From Tepidiphilus sp. (GTDB lineage: Bacteria > Pseudomonadota > Gammaproteobacteria > Burkholderiales > Rhodocyclaceae): a stretch of DNA of 24,013 nt. The notes under the pieces are model-generated. The model was not told the DNA's origin. It saw only the letters and a program-made list of their open reading frames with translations, and searched no databases. Shown here piece by piece: positions 9,629 through 17,700 of this stretch (its first letter is position 1; every line of letters begins with the position of its first letter). Location: assembly GCA_028684345.1 (NCBI GenBank), contig JAQUGB010000008.1, positions 1-24,013 on the forward strand, given 5' to 3'. The position numbers were made by a program, and so were the translations under genes.

Positions 9629-10921
9629 TTATTCGAGGTGTCCAAGGTTGGCGAACGCCCGGCGCGCCGCCTCCACCGTGGCGTCGATGTCGGCTTCGGT
9701 GTGCGCCGCCGAGACGAACCCTGCCTCGAAGGCGGAGGGCGCGAAATGATGCCCCGCCGCCAGCATGGCGTGGAAGAATCGCTTGAAGCGCTCGACGTCG
9801 CAGGCCATCACCTCGGCGTAGGAACCCGGCACCTGAGGCGCGAAATAAAGGCCGAACATGCCGCCGAGCGAATCGGCCGAGAACGGCACGCCCGCCTCCT
9901 CGGCCGCGCGTTGCAGGCCCGAGACGAGGCGCGCGGTGAGCGCTTCGAGCCGCTCGTAGAAACCCGGCTGGGCGACGAGTTCGAGCGAAGCAAGCCCGGC
10001 GGCCACCGCCACGGGCGAACCGGAGAGCGTGCCCGCCTGGTACACCGCGCCGAGCGGAGCGACGCATTCCATGATCTCGCGCCGTCCGCCGAAGGCGGCC
10101 ACCGGCATGCCGCCGCCGATCACCTTGCCCAGCGTGGTGAGGTCGGGCCGGATGCCGGTGCGCCCCTGCATCCCCTGCAGCCCCACGCGGAACCCCGTCA
10201 TCACCTCGTCGAAGATGAGCACCGCGCCGTGGCGGTCGCACAGCGCGCGCAAGCCTTCGAGAAACCCGGGACGCGGCTTGACGAGGTTCATGTTACCGGC
10301 GGCCGGCTCCACGATCACCGCCGCGATCTCGTCGCCGCACTCGGCAAAGGCCGCCTCCACGGCTGCAAGCTCGTTGTAGGGCAGCACCAGGGTATCGCGC
10401 GCCGCCCCTTCGGGCACCCCGGCCGAACTCGGGTGCCCGAACGTGAGGGCGCCGGAGCCTGCCTTCACGAGCAGCGCGTCGGCGTGACCGTGGTAGCACC
10501 CTTCGAACTTGACGATGCGGGCGCGCCTCGTGTAGCCGCGCGCCAGCCGAATGGCGCTCATCGTGGCCTCGGTGCCCGAACTCACCAGCCGCACCATTTC
10601 GAGCGAGGGAAGGAGCGAGGTGAGCCGCTCGGCCATCTCCACTTCCAGCGCCGTAGGGGCGCCAAAGGAGAGGCCGTCGACGGCCGCCCGCTGCACCGCT
10701 TCCACGATCTTCGGGTGCGCGTGCCCGGCGATCGCCGGCCCCCAGGCGCCGACGTAATCGATGTAGCGCGCACCGTTCTCGTCCCACAGATACGCTCCTT
10801 GTGCGCGCCGGATGAAGCGCGGCGTGCCCCCTACCGAGCGAAACGCCCGCACCGGTGAATTCACCCCGCCCGGGATCACGCGCCGGGCCCTTTCGAACCA
10901 CGCCTCGTTGCGATCCGTCAT
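9629..10921 (-). CDS. hemL: Glutamate-1-semialdehyde 2,1-aminomutase HemL
   Basis: HemL is a PLP enzyme that converts glutamate-1-semialdehyde to 5-aminolevulinate, the C5-route precursor of haem and other tetrapyrroles. The 430-residue product starts at ATG 10921; longer in-frame starts would run into thiE. Signatures are the N-terminal RVIPGGVNSPVRAF, SSGTEATMSAIRLARG, the PLP-site DEVMTGFR (238-245) and the Schiff-base lysine K266 in LGKVIGGGMP. The start ATG overlaps the thiE stop (ATGA at 10918-10921), and GGAA/GGGA-rich sequence at the end of thiE can act as the ribosome binding site. Translational coupling to thiE is therefore likely. The pairing of thi and hemL genes is known in Pseudomonas and Betaproteobacteria. 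Confidence 0.97.
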   Translation of the reverse strand: MTDRNEAWFERARRVIPGGVNSPVRAFRSVGGTPRFIRRAQGAYLWDENGARYIDYVGAWGPAIAGHAHPKIVEAVQRAAVDGLSFGAPTALEVEMAERLTSLLPSLEMVRLVSSGTEATMSAIRLARGYTRRARIVKFEGCYHGHADALLVKAGSGALTFGHPSSAGVPEGAARDTLVLPYNELAAVEAAFAECGDEIAAVIVEPAAGNMNLVKPRPGFLEGLRALCDRHGAVLIFDEVMTGFRVGLQGMQGRTGIRPDLTTLGKVIGGGMPVAAFGGRREIMECVAPLGAVYQAGTLSGSPVAVAAGLASLELVAQPGFYERLEALTARLVSGLQRAAEEAGVPFSADSLGGMFGLYFAPQVPGSYAEVMACDVERFKRFFHAMLAAGHHFAPSAFEAGFVSAAHTEADIDATVEAARRAFANLGHLE

Positions 10922-11580
10922 CGTTCCCTTCCTTTCTTGCCGAAAACGCGATTGTGCCACGCCGCCCAGGCGAGCGCCCGCTCCAGCGGATCGGGCGCGG
11001 CGAAGAGATCCGAGATCACGGCGAGCCAATCGGCCCCGGCAGCGACGAGCTCGTCGGCGCGCTCGAGGGTGATGCCGCCGATCACGGCGATGGGCACCGC
11101 CAGCTCGGCACGGGCGCGTCGCAGGAGTTCGAGCGAGGCGCGTTGCGCCCGAGGTTTGGTCGGGGAAGGATACATCGCGCCGAAGGCGACGTAGCTCGCT
11201 CCTTCGGCGAGCGCCGCCTTCGCCCGTTCGAGATCCGCATAGCAGCTCGCCCCGATGAGCGCGCGAGGGCCGAGCCGCTCGCGCGCCCGCGCGATCGAAC
11301 CGTCGTCCCGCCCCAGATGCACGCCCGCCTCGAACCGGGCGGCGAGTTCGACGTCGTCGTTCACGACGAGCGCCGCCCCGGCAGCCCGCACCAGCGGCGC
11401 GAGGCGCTCGAGCTGGCGCGCTCGGCCAACGTCATCGAGCGCCTTGTTGCGGTATTGCACCAACACCGGCCCGGCGAGCAGCGCCGTGCGCAACCGCCCA
11501 AGGAGAACGTCGTCGTCGGGTTCGTCGGGGGTGATCAGATACAGGCCGCGTCCGGGCAGCCGAGAAAAACGCGTTTGCAT
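10918..11580 (-). CDS. thiE: Thiamine phosphate synthase ThiE
   Basis: ThiE joins hydroxymethylpyrimidine diphosphate to hydroxyethylthiazole phosphate to make thiamine phosphate. The 220-residue TIM-barrel protein shows the pyrimidine/phosphate-binding QYRNK (42-46), the metal-binding NDD (74-76), HLGRDD (88-93), a phosphate loop YPSPTKP near 137-143 and a later IGGI. The ATG at 11580 has no recognisable ribosome binding site; the bases before it are the ATCATGG repeats. Translation may be leaderless or weakly initiated. thiD, often next to thiE in related genomes, is missing, so the pyrimidine kinase must lie elsewhere. It forms an overlapping operon with hemL and is divergent from pilG across 61 bases. 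Confidence 0.94.
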   Translation of the reverse strand: MQTRFSRLPGRGLYLITPDEPDDDVLLGRLRTALLAGPVLVQYRNKALDDVGRARQLERLAPLVRAAGAALVVNDDVELAARFEAGVHLGRDDGSIARARERLGPRALIGASCYADLERAKAALAEGASYVAFGAMYPSPTKPRAQRASLELLRRARAELAVPIAVIGGITLERADELVAAGADWLAVISDLFAAPDPLERALAWAAWHNRVFGKKGRER

Positions 11581-11583
11581 TGA

Positions 11584-11603
11584 ATCATGGTATCATGGAT
11601 CAT
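11584..11603. promoter_or_regulatory. ATCATGG tandem repeat and extended -10 in the thiE/pilG divergent region
   Basis: ATCATGG occurs at 11584-11590 and 11592-11598, with a third partial copy ATCAT at 11599-11603. In the forward direction TGGTATCAT (11588-11596) is a good extended -10 element (TATCAT, five of six consensus bases) for pilG, about 45 bases before its GTG. No strong -35 is present, which is usual for extended -10 promoters. The repeat lies in the only gap between two divergent operons, so shared regulation is possible; no regulator is known to me. Confidence 0.45.
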
Positions 11604-11641
11604 CGCCGCCACGGCCCGCATGCCAAGAACGGGGATCCGAC

Positions 11642-12055
11642 GTGAACACCGAACGCAAACCACGCATCCTGGTGGTCGACGACAGCAATACCATCCGCCG
11701 CAGCGCGGAGATCTTCCTCGGCCAAGCAGGCTATGAAGTCATGCTGGCCGAAGATGGTTTTTCCGCGCTCGCCAAAGTCGTCGATTTCATGCCGGACATC
11801 ATCTTCATCGACGTGATGATGCCCCGTCTCGATGGTTACCAGACTTGCGCCCTCATCAAGCAGAATCCAAAATTCCGCCATATCCCCGTGATCATGCTCA
11901 CCTCGAAAGACGGCGTCTTCGACCGGGCGCGCGGGCAGCTCGTGGGCTCCGACGAATATCTCACCAAGCCCTTCACCAAGAACGAGCTGCTGGAAGCGAT
12001 CGCCCGGCATTGGCCGCCCAAGGCCGAAGCGCACGCTTCAGTGCAAGGAGAGTGA
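11642..12055 (+). CDS. pilG: Twitching-motility response regulator PilG
   Basis: PilG is the CheY-like output regulator of the Pil-Chp system and promotes type IV pilus extension. The 137-residue protein is a single receiver domain: acidic pair D13/D14, phosphoacceptor D57 in IDVMMPRLDGYQ, Thr in MLTSKDG and K109 in LTKPF. The wording MPRLDGYQTCALIKQN is characteristic of PilG and not of general CheY. The start is GTG at 11642; no in-frame ATG lies nearby and the receiver fold begins eight residues later. It heads the forward pil-chp operon, four bases before pilH. A rubredoxin gene, often found just upstream in related bacteria (from memory), is absent. Confidence 0.93.
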   Translation: MNTERKPRILVVDDSNTIRRSAEIFLGQAGYEVMLAEDGFSALAKVVDFMPDIIFIDVMMPRLDGYQTCALIKQNPKFRHIPVIMLTSKDGVFDRARGQLVGSDEYLTKPFTKNELLEAIARHWPPKAEAHASVQGE

Positions 12056-12059
12056 TTCC

Positions 12060-12425
12060 ATGCCCATCCGCCGTATCCTCGTCGTCGACGACTCCCCCAC
12101 CGAGCGGCTCGCGCTCACCGAGCTCCTCACCCATGAAGGCTACCAGGTCATCACTGCCGAGAACGGCGATCAGGCCCTGGCGTTGGCCCGTACCGAATCG
12201 CCCGATCTCGTGCTGATGGACGTCGTCATGCCCGGCATCAATGGCTATCAGGCCACACGCCAGCTGCAGCGCGACGCAACCACCAAGCACATCCCGGTGA
12301 TCATCTGCACCACCAAGGGCCAAGAAGCAGACCGGGTCTGGGGCTTGAGACAGGGCGCCGTGGCCTATCTCGTCAAGCCCATCGACGAAGCGGCGCTGCT
12401 TGCCGCCATCCGCAGCATGGGCTAA
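12060..12425 (+). CDS. pilH: Twitching-motility response regulator PilH
   Basis: PilH is the second CheY-like regulator of the Pil-Chp pathway, thought to favour pilus retraction or to act as a phosphate sink. The 121-residue single receiver domain has D10/D11, phosphoacceptor D54 in LMDVVMPGINGYQATRQL and K106 in YLVKPIDE. The phrases VVMPGINGYQATR and WGLRQGAVAYLVKP are typical of PilH. The ATG is preceded by AAGGAG at the end of pilG. It lies between pilG and pilI, with gaps of four and six bases, so all are surely co-transcribed. Confidence 0.94.
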   Translation: MPIRRILVVDDSPTERLALTELLTHEGYQVITAENGDQALALARTESPDLVLMDVVMPGINGYQATRQLQRDATTKHIPVIICTTKGQEADRVWGLRQGAVAYLVKPIDEAALLAAIRSMG

Positions 12426-12431
12426 CCATCC

Positions 12432-12950
12432 ATGGCCCGGCGGATTTCCCTTCGTGACTTCCAGCAGCAGCTCGCCGAGCGGCTGCGCGAAGCTTCCGTA
12501 AGCCGCCTCGAGCACTGGTTGGTACTCCGTGCCGGTGGACGGCGCCTGCTCCTGCCGCTCACCGACGCGACGGCCATCGCCGACGAATTCGCGCTCGCCC
12601 CCATTCCCCATGCGCCGGGCGGCTATCGCGGGCTGGCCAACGTGCGCGGCAACCTCGTCGGCGTCGTCGATCTCGGCTGGCTGGAGAATGGCACCGAAAC
12701 CACATTGGGCAAGCAGTCCCTGCTGCTCGTTCTGGCACCCCGCCTCATCGAAAACACCGCCCTGCTACTCGAGGAAACGGCCGGCCTGCGCCCAATGAAC
12801 ACATTCACCCCCATCGAAAACGAATCCGGTATCCACCCCTGGCACGTGCGCGCCTACCACAGCGCCGACGATCCCGAACCCTGGTTCCTGATCGACACGG
12901 CGCGTCTGGTGGCGGATCCTCTGTTCTTTGGCATCACCTCGCCGGGGTGA
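12432..12950 (+). CDS. pilI: CheW-like adaptor PilI
   Basis: PilI couples the PilJ chemoreceptor to the ChpA kinase at the inner membrane. The 172-residue protein contains one CheW-type domain (about residues 28-165) with the family pattern IPHAPGGYRGLANVRGNLVGVVDL, followed by a central strand region and LVADPLFFGI at the end. Bacterial CheW proteins are about 165-180 residues, so the length fits. The start follows pilH by six bases with no clear ribosome binding site, which suggests coupling. The TGA stop lies in the loop of a perfect GC-rich hairpin (see 12940-12960), an unusual placement. Confidence 0.93.
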   Translation: MARRISLRDFQQQLAERLREASVSRLEHWLVLRAGGRRLLLPLTDATAIADEFALAPIPHAPGGYRGLANVRGNLVGVVDLGWLENGTETTLGKQSLLLVLAPRLIENTALLLEETAGLRPMNTFTPIENESGIHPWHVRAYHSADDPEPWFLIDTARLVADPLFFGITSPG

Positions 12951-12960
12951 ACCCCCGGCG
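12940..12960 (+). promoter_or_regulatory. Perfect hairpin with the pilI stop codon in its loop
   Basis: CGCCGGGG (12940-12947) and CCCCGGCG (12953-12960) form a perfect 8-base-pair stem around the loop TGAAC, whose first three bases are the pilI stop codon. There is no T run downstream, so it is not a standard terminator. It could stabilise the pilGHI message, slow ribosomes at the stop, or set the level of pilJ relative to pilI; those roles are inference. Confidence 0.6.
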
Positions 12961-13002
12961 CACCCTGACACCCGACACGTATCCGAGCAACGAGGAATCA
13001 TC

Positions 13003-14709
13003 ATGGCGTTCAGTCTCTTCAAGAGCCAAGCTCCTGCTGGTAGCGCATCCGATGAACACACCGACGCCCCCCCTCGGCTCTCGCCAGACGCTCTGCGGCG
13101 CCGTCTGATCCTCCTGGCGAGCGTATTGATCGTGATGGTCGCAGCCATTGGCTGGCTCGTCGTCTCGGTCAACCAGGCCGGGCTCGCCGTCGAAGAGCGT
13201 ATCGCCGCGATCGAACGGGTCAAGGACGCCGCTCATGCGCTCGGACGCACCCTACCCTGGACGCTGCGCGGCGAGGCCGAAGCGTTCACCGCCCTGCGGC
13301 AAAACCGCCGCACCCTCGACGAATCCCTCTCCGTCCTGGTCACGAAAGCCGCCAAACATCCCCAGACCGCCGAACTGCAAACCCGTTGGCGACTGATACA
13401 GCCTCTTTTGCAACGATTCCTCGACGCCGAACCCTCGCTGCGCGCCTTTCGCGAGTCTGCGCCCGAAGCACAGGAGCTCACCGAGAGCGCATTCAAGCTG
13501 CTCGGAGAAATCGACCGCCTCATCGCCGACGCCAACGAGCTACGCGACGCCGTCCAGATCGCCGGCGAGACCGCCATTTCCACGCGTTACCTCTTCATCA
13601 TGCTCGCTGCGATCGTCATCGTTGGCGTCTTCGTTGCGTTGAGCAAAACCTACTTGGATGACGCCCGCGCCCGCGAGCTCGAAACCGAGCGCCAGCGCCA
13701 ACGGCTCGAGGAAGAAAACGCCCGTACCCAGCAGGCCATCATGCAATTGCTCAACGAGATCTCGGACCTGGCCGACGGTGACCTCACCATTCGCGCCACC
13801 GTATCCGAAGACGTCACCGGGGCGATCGCCGACTCGGTGAACTACGCCATCGAAGAACTCGGCTCGCTCGTGCGCCGCATCAACGACACGGCAGAACGCA
13901 TCACCGACTCCACCGAAGAAGCGCGCCGCATCTCCGGGGAACTGCTCGAGGCGGCTCAAACCCAAGCCGACAAAATCGAGGAAGCCGACGCCATCGTCCA
14001 AGACGTGGCCAACGCCCTGCGCGAGACGGCCGCTTCGGCCGAAGAAGCTGCAGGTACTGCCGGCCGCTCGCTCGACGCCTCCGCCAAAGGGACCGAGGCG
14101 GTCAACGAAACCATCCAGGGCATGAACCGCATCCGCGACCAGATCCAAGAGACCGCCAAGCGTATCAAACGGCTGGGCGAATCCTCCCAGGAGATCGGCG
14201 AGATCGTGGAGCTCATCTCCGACATCACCGACCAGACCAACGTGCTCGCGCTCAACGCCGCCATCCAGGCTGCCGCCGCGGGCGAAGCCGGGCGCGGGTT
14301 CACCGTCGTGGCCGAGGAAGTGCAGCGGCTGGCCGAACGCTCGGCCGAAGCCACCAAGCAGATCGCCGCCATCGTCAAGACCATCCAGACCGATACCCAG
14401 GATGCGGTCGGCTCGATGGAAGCCGCCACGCGCGAGGTCGTCGCCGGAACGGCCCTGTCCGATTCGGCCGGTGCCGCACTGGAAGAAATCTCGCGTGCTG
14501 CCACGGAAACCGCCACCCGCATCACCCGGATCGCCCACGACATCCAGGCTCAGGCCGAACGAGGCGCCCAGGTCTCCGCGCTCATGCGCGAGATCCTCGC
14601 CATCACCCAGCAGACCCGCGAAGGAACGGAGCGCACCGTCCAGTCCATCGAATCCCTGGGTGAACTCGCCGCCGATCTGCGCGGTTCGGTCGCCGGTTTC
14701 CGCGTCTGA
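13003..14709 (+). CDS. pilJ: Type IV pilus chemoreceptor PilJ, compact form
   Basis: PilJ is the methyl-accepting chemotaxis protein of the Pil-Chp system, set in the inner membrane. The 568-residue protein has two membrane helices (about 34-56 and 195-216), a periplasmic segment of about 138 residues, a HAMP-like region with DGDLTIRATVSEDVTGAIADS (split motif typical of PilJ), and a cytoplasmic signalling helix with its tip near 400-445: TDQTNVLALNAAIQ then AGEAGRGFTVVAEEVQRLAERS. P. aeruginosa PilJ is about 680 residues with two periplasmic PilJ modules; here only one would fit. The ATG at 13003 has GAGGAA eight bases upstream; longer in-frame starts would run into the pilI end. A 52-base gap containing the hairpin precedes it. 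Confidence 0.93.
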   Translation: MAFSLFKSQAPAGSASDEHTDAPPRLSPDALRRRLILLASVLIVMVAAIGWLVVSVNQAGLAVEERIAAIERVKDAAHALGRTLPWTLRGEAEAFTALRQNRRTLDESLSVLVTKAAKHPQTAELQTRWRLIQPLLQRFLDAEPSLRAFRESAPEAQELTESAFKLLGEIDRLIADANELRDAVQIAGETAISTRYLFIMLAAIVIVGVFVALSKTYLDDARARELETERQRQRLEEENARTQQAIMQLLNEISDLADGDLTIRATVSEDVTGAIADSVNYAIEELGSLVRRINDTAERITDSTEEARRISGELLEAAQTQADKIEEADAIVQDVANALRETAASAEEAAGTAGRSLDASAKGTEAVNETIQGMNRIRDQIQETAKRIKRLGESSQEIGEIVELISDITDQTNVLALNAAIQAAAAGEAGRGFTVVAEEVQRLAERSAEATKQIAAIVKTIQTDTQDAVGSMEAATREVVAGTALSDSAGAALEEISRAATETATRITRIAHDIQAQAERGAQVSALMREILAITQQTREGTERTVQSIESLGELAADLRGSVAGFRV

Positions 14710-14727
14710 TCGCCCGAGACGAAGGCC

Positions 14728-17700
14728 ATGGTGCATCGCCCAGCCCCCGAGCCTCTATCCTGGATCGCCCCCGAAGTCGAACGCGTTCTCGCCGGAACGC
14801 GCCTAGCCTTTGAGCGGGCCCGCGCACACTACGACCCCGAAACGCTACGGCAAACGGCATCGGCGCTGCACGAGACCCGTGGCGTGCTCATCGTCGCCGG
14901 CCTCGAAGGCTTCGCCCAGTATCTCGACATGCTCGGGCGGGCCATGGAGAAAGTCTCCAATCGTCCCGATCCCGACCCGGAAGCGCTAGACCGACTGCAG
15001 CGCGCCGCGATCGCCGCCGAAAATTATTTCCTCGAGCTCGTTCACTCCGGCAAAGACCAACCCCTACGGCTAGGTCGGTACTACCTCGAGCTCGCGGCAC
15101 TCGCCGGAGCACCCAGCGCCGCGGCGAGCGACCTCTTCCAATTCGAAGTCTCGACCCAACCTCGACCGCAACCCGTCGTCTCCGACGAAGGGCGCATCCG
15201 CGCTGCCTTGCTGCGCCTCTTCGAAAAGGGTTTGGTCGGCTGGTTCAAACCGGCCGACGAGCGCGAGGCCATCGCGGCCCTCACGCCCATACGTGAGGCG
15301 CTCGCCGGCTTCCTCAAGCTGGATGCCGGCCGTCCGCTGGAGCCACTGTGGCTGGCCGCCCTCGCCTACGCCGACGCGCTGCGTGAAGCTCGCCTGCCGC
15401 GCGACGAGGTCTCCAAACGCATCCTGCACGATCTGCATCGTACGATGCGCCACGCCGGCAAATGCCCCCAGCCCCCGCGCCGGCTCTTGCAAGCGCTCAC
15501 TTATCCCGTCGCCCGGCTCGAACCCCGTAGCCGGGCGCAGCGGTTGTTGCACGAACACTGGCGGCTCACCGAAGCGTTGGAAGACCAAGATCTTCCTCTG
15601 GCCGAAATCCCTTTTCGCGCCCAGCTCGACACCCTGGCCGAGGGGGTCGACCGGCTGATCGAACACTGGGAGCGGCTCACCCAGGCGTCGAGTCCGCCGC
15701 TTGGGGCATTCAGCCAAGAACTCGACGCCTTGCGCCGACTCGCCCAACCCTTGGGCCGGGCAAGCATCGATCGGGCCATCGAGGCGCTCGCCGCGCTCGT
15801 GCAGTGGATGGAAGAGCAACCCGACGAATCCCTCGCCGCTCAGGCCCAGTTGGAGCTCGCCCGCACGCTCCTCATCCTTTCGGCCTACTGCCGCGCCGCC
15901 CATTGGGACGAACGCATCGAGCGTCGCCTCCAAACCCAGATCGAGCGCTTGCGCGCCTTCGTCGAAGGCCGTCCTCTCCCCGAATTCGAGCCCCAGGCCA
16001 CCGAAGCCGACAGCCGCAGTATCGGCAAAGAACTCTCACGGCTGCTGGCAGAAGCCGAAACCCTGCTCGACCGCTACTATCGCGATCCGACCGAGCTCCT
16101 CGACAAGGCCCACGTCAACCGCCTGCTCGCGGAGGCACGCGCCACTTTGCTGCTCATCGGCGCCGACGAAGAGGCCAAGGCGCTCGCCCAACTGCCTCCC
16201 TTGGTCGAGCGCTTGGCCGAACAGGGCATCCTCGAAGACTCCGAGCAGCGCCAGCTCGTCGAGACGCTCGCCTATCTCCATACCCGAACCGAAGCCTTGG
16301 CGCGTGGTGAATCCCTTGAGGAATCCGCGGCATCCGTTCCCCAGGCCACCGCCGTTCCCCTGCAAGAACTCTTCGCCGAGGAAGGAGAAGCGCTGGGTAC
16401 CGACTTGTTGCTCGAAGAAGAGTCGTCCACCGAGGAAGCGTCGATACTCGCTCCGGAACTCGCTCCATCTCCTCTTCCCGAGCAAGCGATCGAGCCCATC
16501 CCCGCGCCGCCCAGCGAAGAACAAAAAGAAGCGGCGGCCGAGGACGAACTGCTCGACATCTTCCTCGAAGAGGCCCGCGAAGTCCTCGCCACCCTGGAGT
16601 GCCGCATCCCGGAGCTACGAGAACGACCGGACGATGTCGACGCGCTCACGGAAGTGCGTCGCAGCATCCACACGCTCAAGGGCAGTGGCCGCATGGTCGG
16701 CCTTACCGAGCTCGGCGAATGCGCCTGGGCTCTGGAACAGACCCTCAACGCTTGGTTACAGCGCCAATGGCCAGCCACCCCGGCGCTGATTCAGTTGCTC
16801 CAGCAGGCCCACCGCCTCTTCGCCGACTGGGTGGAGGCGATCGCTGCCGGCCGGATCGAAACTCCGGCGCGGGCCGCCGCGCTCGCGGCCGAAGCCGAGC
16901 GCCTGCGCTCGCTCGAAAGCCCCGAAACCGCACCGCAAGCCGAACCTCTTCCCCCCCCCGAACCGCCGAAACACGTTTTCGGGGATCGTAGCGTCTCACG
17001 CACCGTATTCGACGCCTTTCGCCAGGAAGCGCGCGAACGGCTCACCGCCTTGCGCAGCTACCTCGACGAGGAGGCTTCCACCCCACCCGACGACACGCTC
17101 GTACGGCACGTCCACACGCTTGCCGGCATCTCGGCCACCGCCAAGATCTTCGAGATGCACGATCTGGCCCGCGCGCTCGAACTCGGACTCGAACGGCTGG
17201 CCAAGTCGCACACGCCCCCCGACGCACTCGAGCGCGACCTCCTGTGTGCCGCCGCCGAGTGGCTCGACACGGCGCTCGAACACGTCGAGGCCGGGCGCAT
17301 CCCCGAACTTTCCGGCGAACTCCCGTCTGCCTTGGAAGCCGTCGGCACGGTCACCGAAACCGCCGCCGCGACGCCGTCTCCGCCCGAAGCAGAAACGACC
17401 TCCCCGCGGCCGTCTCCGCCCGAGGCGGCAGCCCTGCCCACCCGGTCGGCCCCGGAAGCCCCGCCGGAATCGCTCGAGGCCGCGCATCCTCTCCCCCAAG
17501 AGATCGACCCCCAGCTTCTACCGGTCTTTCTCGACGAAGGCGAAGCGCTCTTCGAAACGCTCTTCGAGCGGCTCGACCGCTGGGACGAAACGAACGAAGA
17601 AAAAAACCGCGAGGCCCTCGCCCGCACGCTGCACACCCTCAAAGGCAGCGCCCGCATGGCCGGCGCCCTCGAACTGGGGGAGCGCATCCATCGTCTCGAA

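Noticed and set aside
13540..14736. Gly/Asp/Phe-rich reverse open frame over pilJ
   Set aside because: Composition mirrors the Ala/Glu/Thr coiled-coil codons of PilJ; no independent support.
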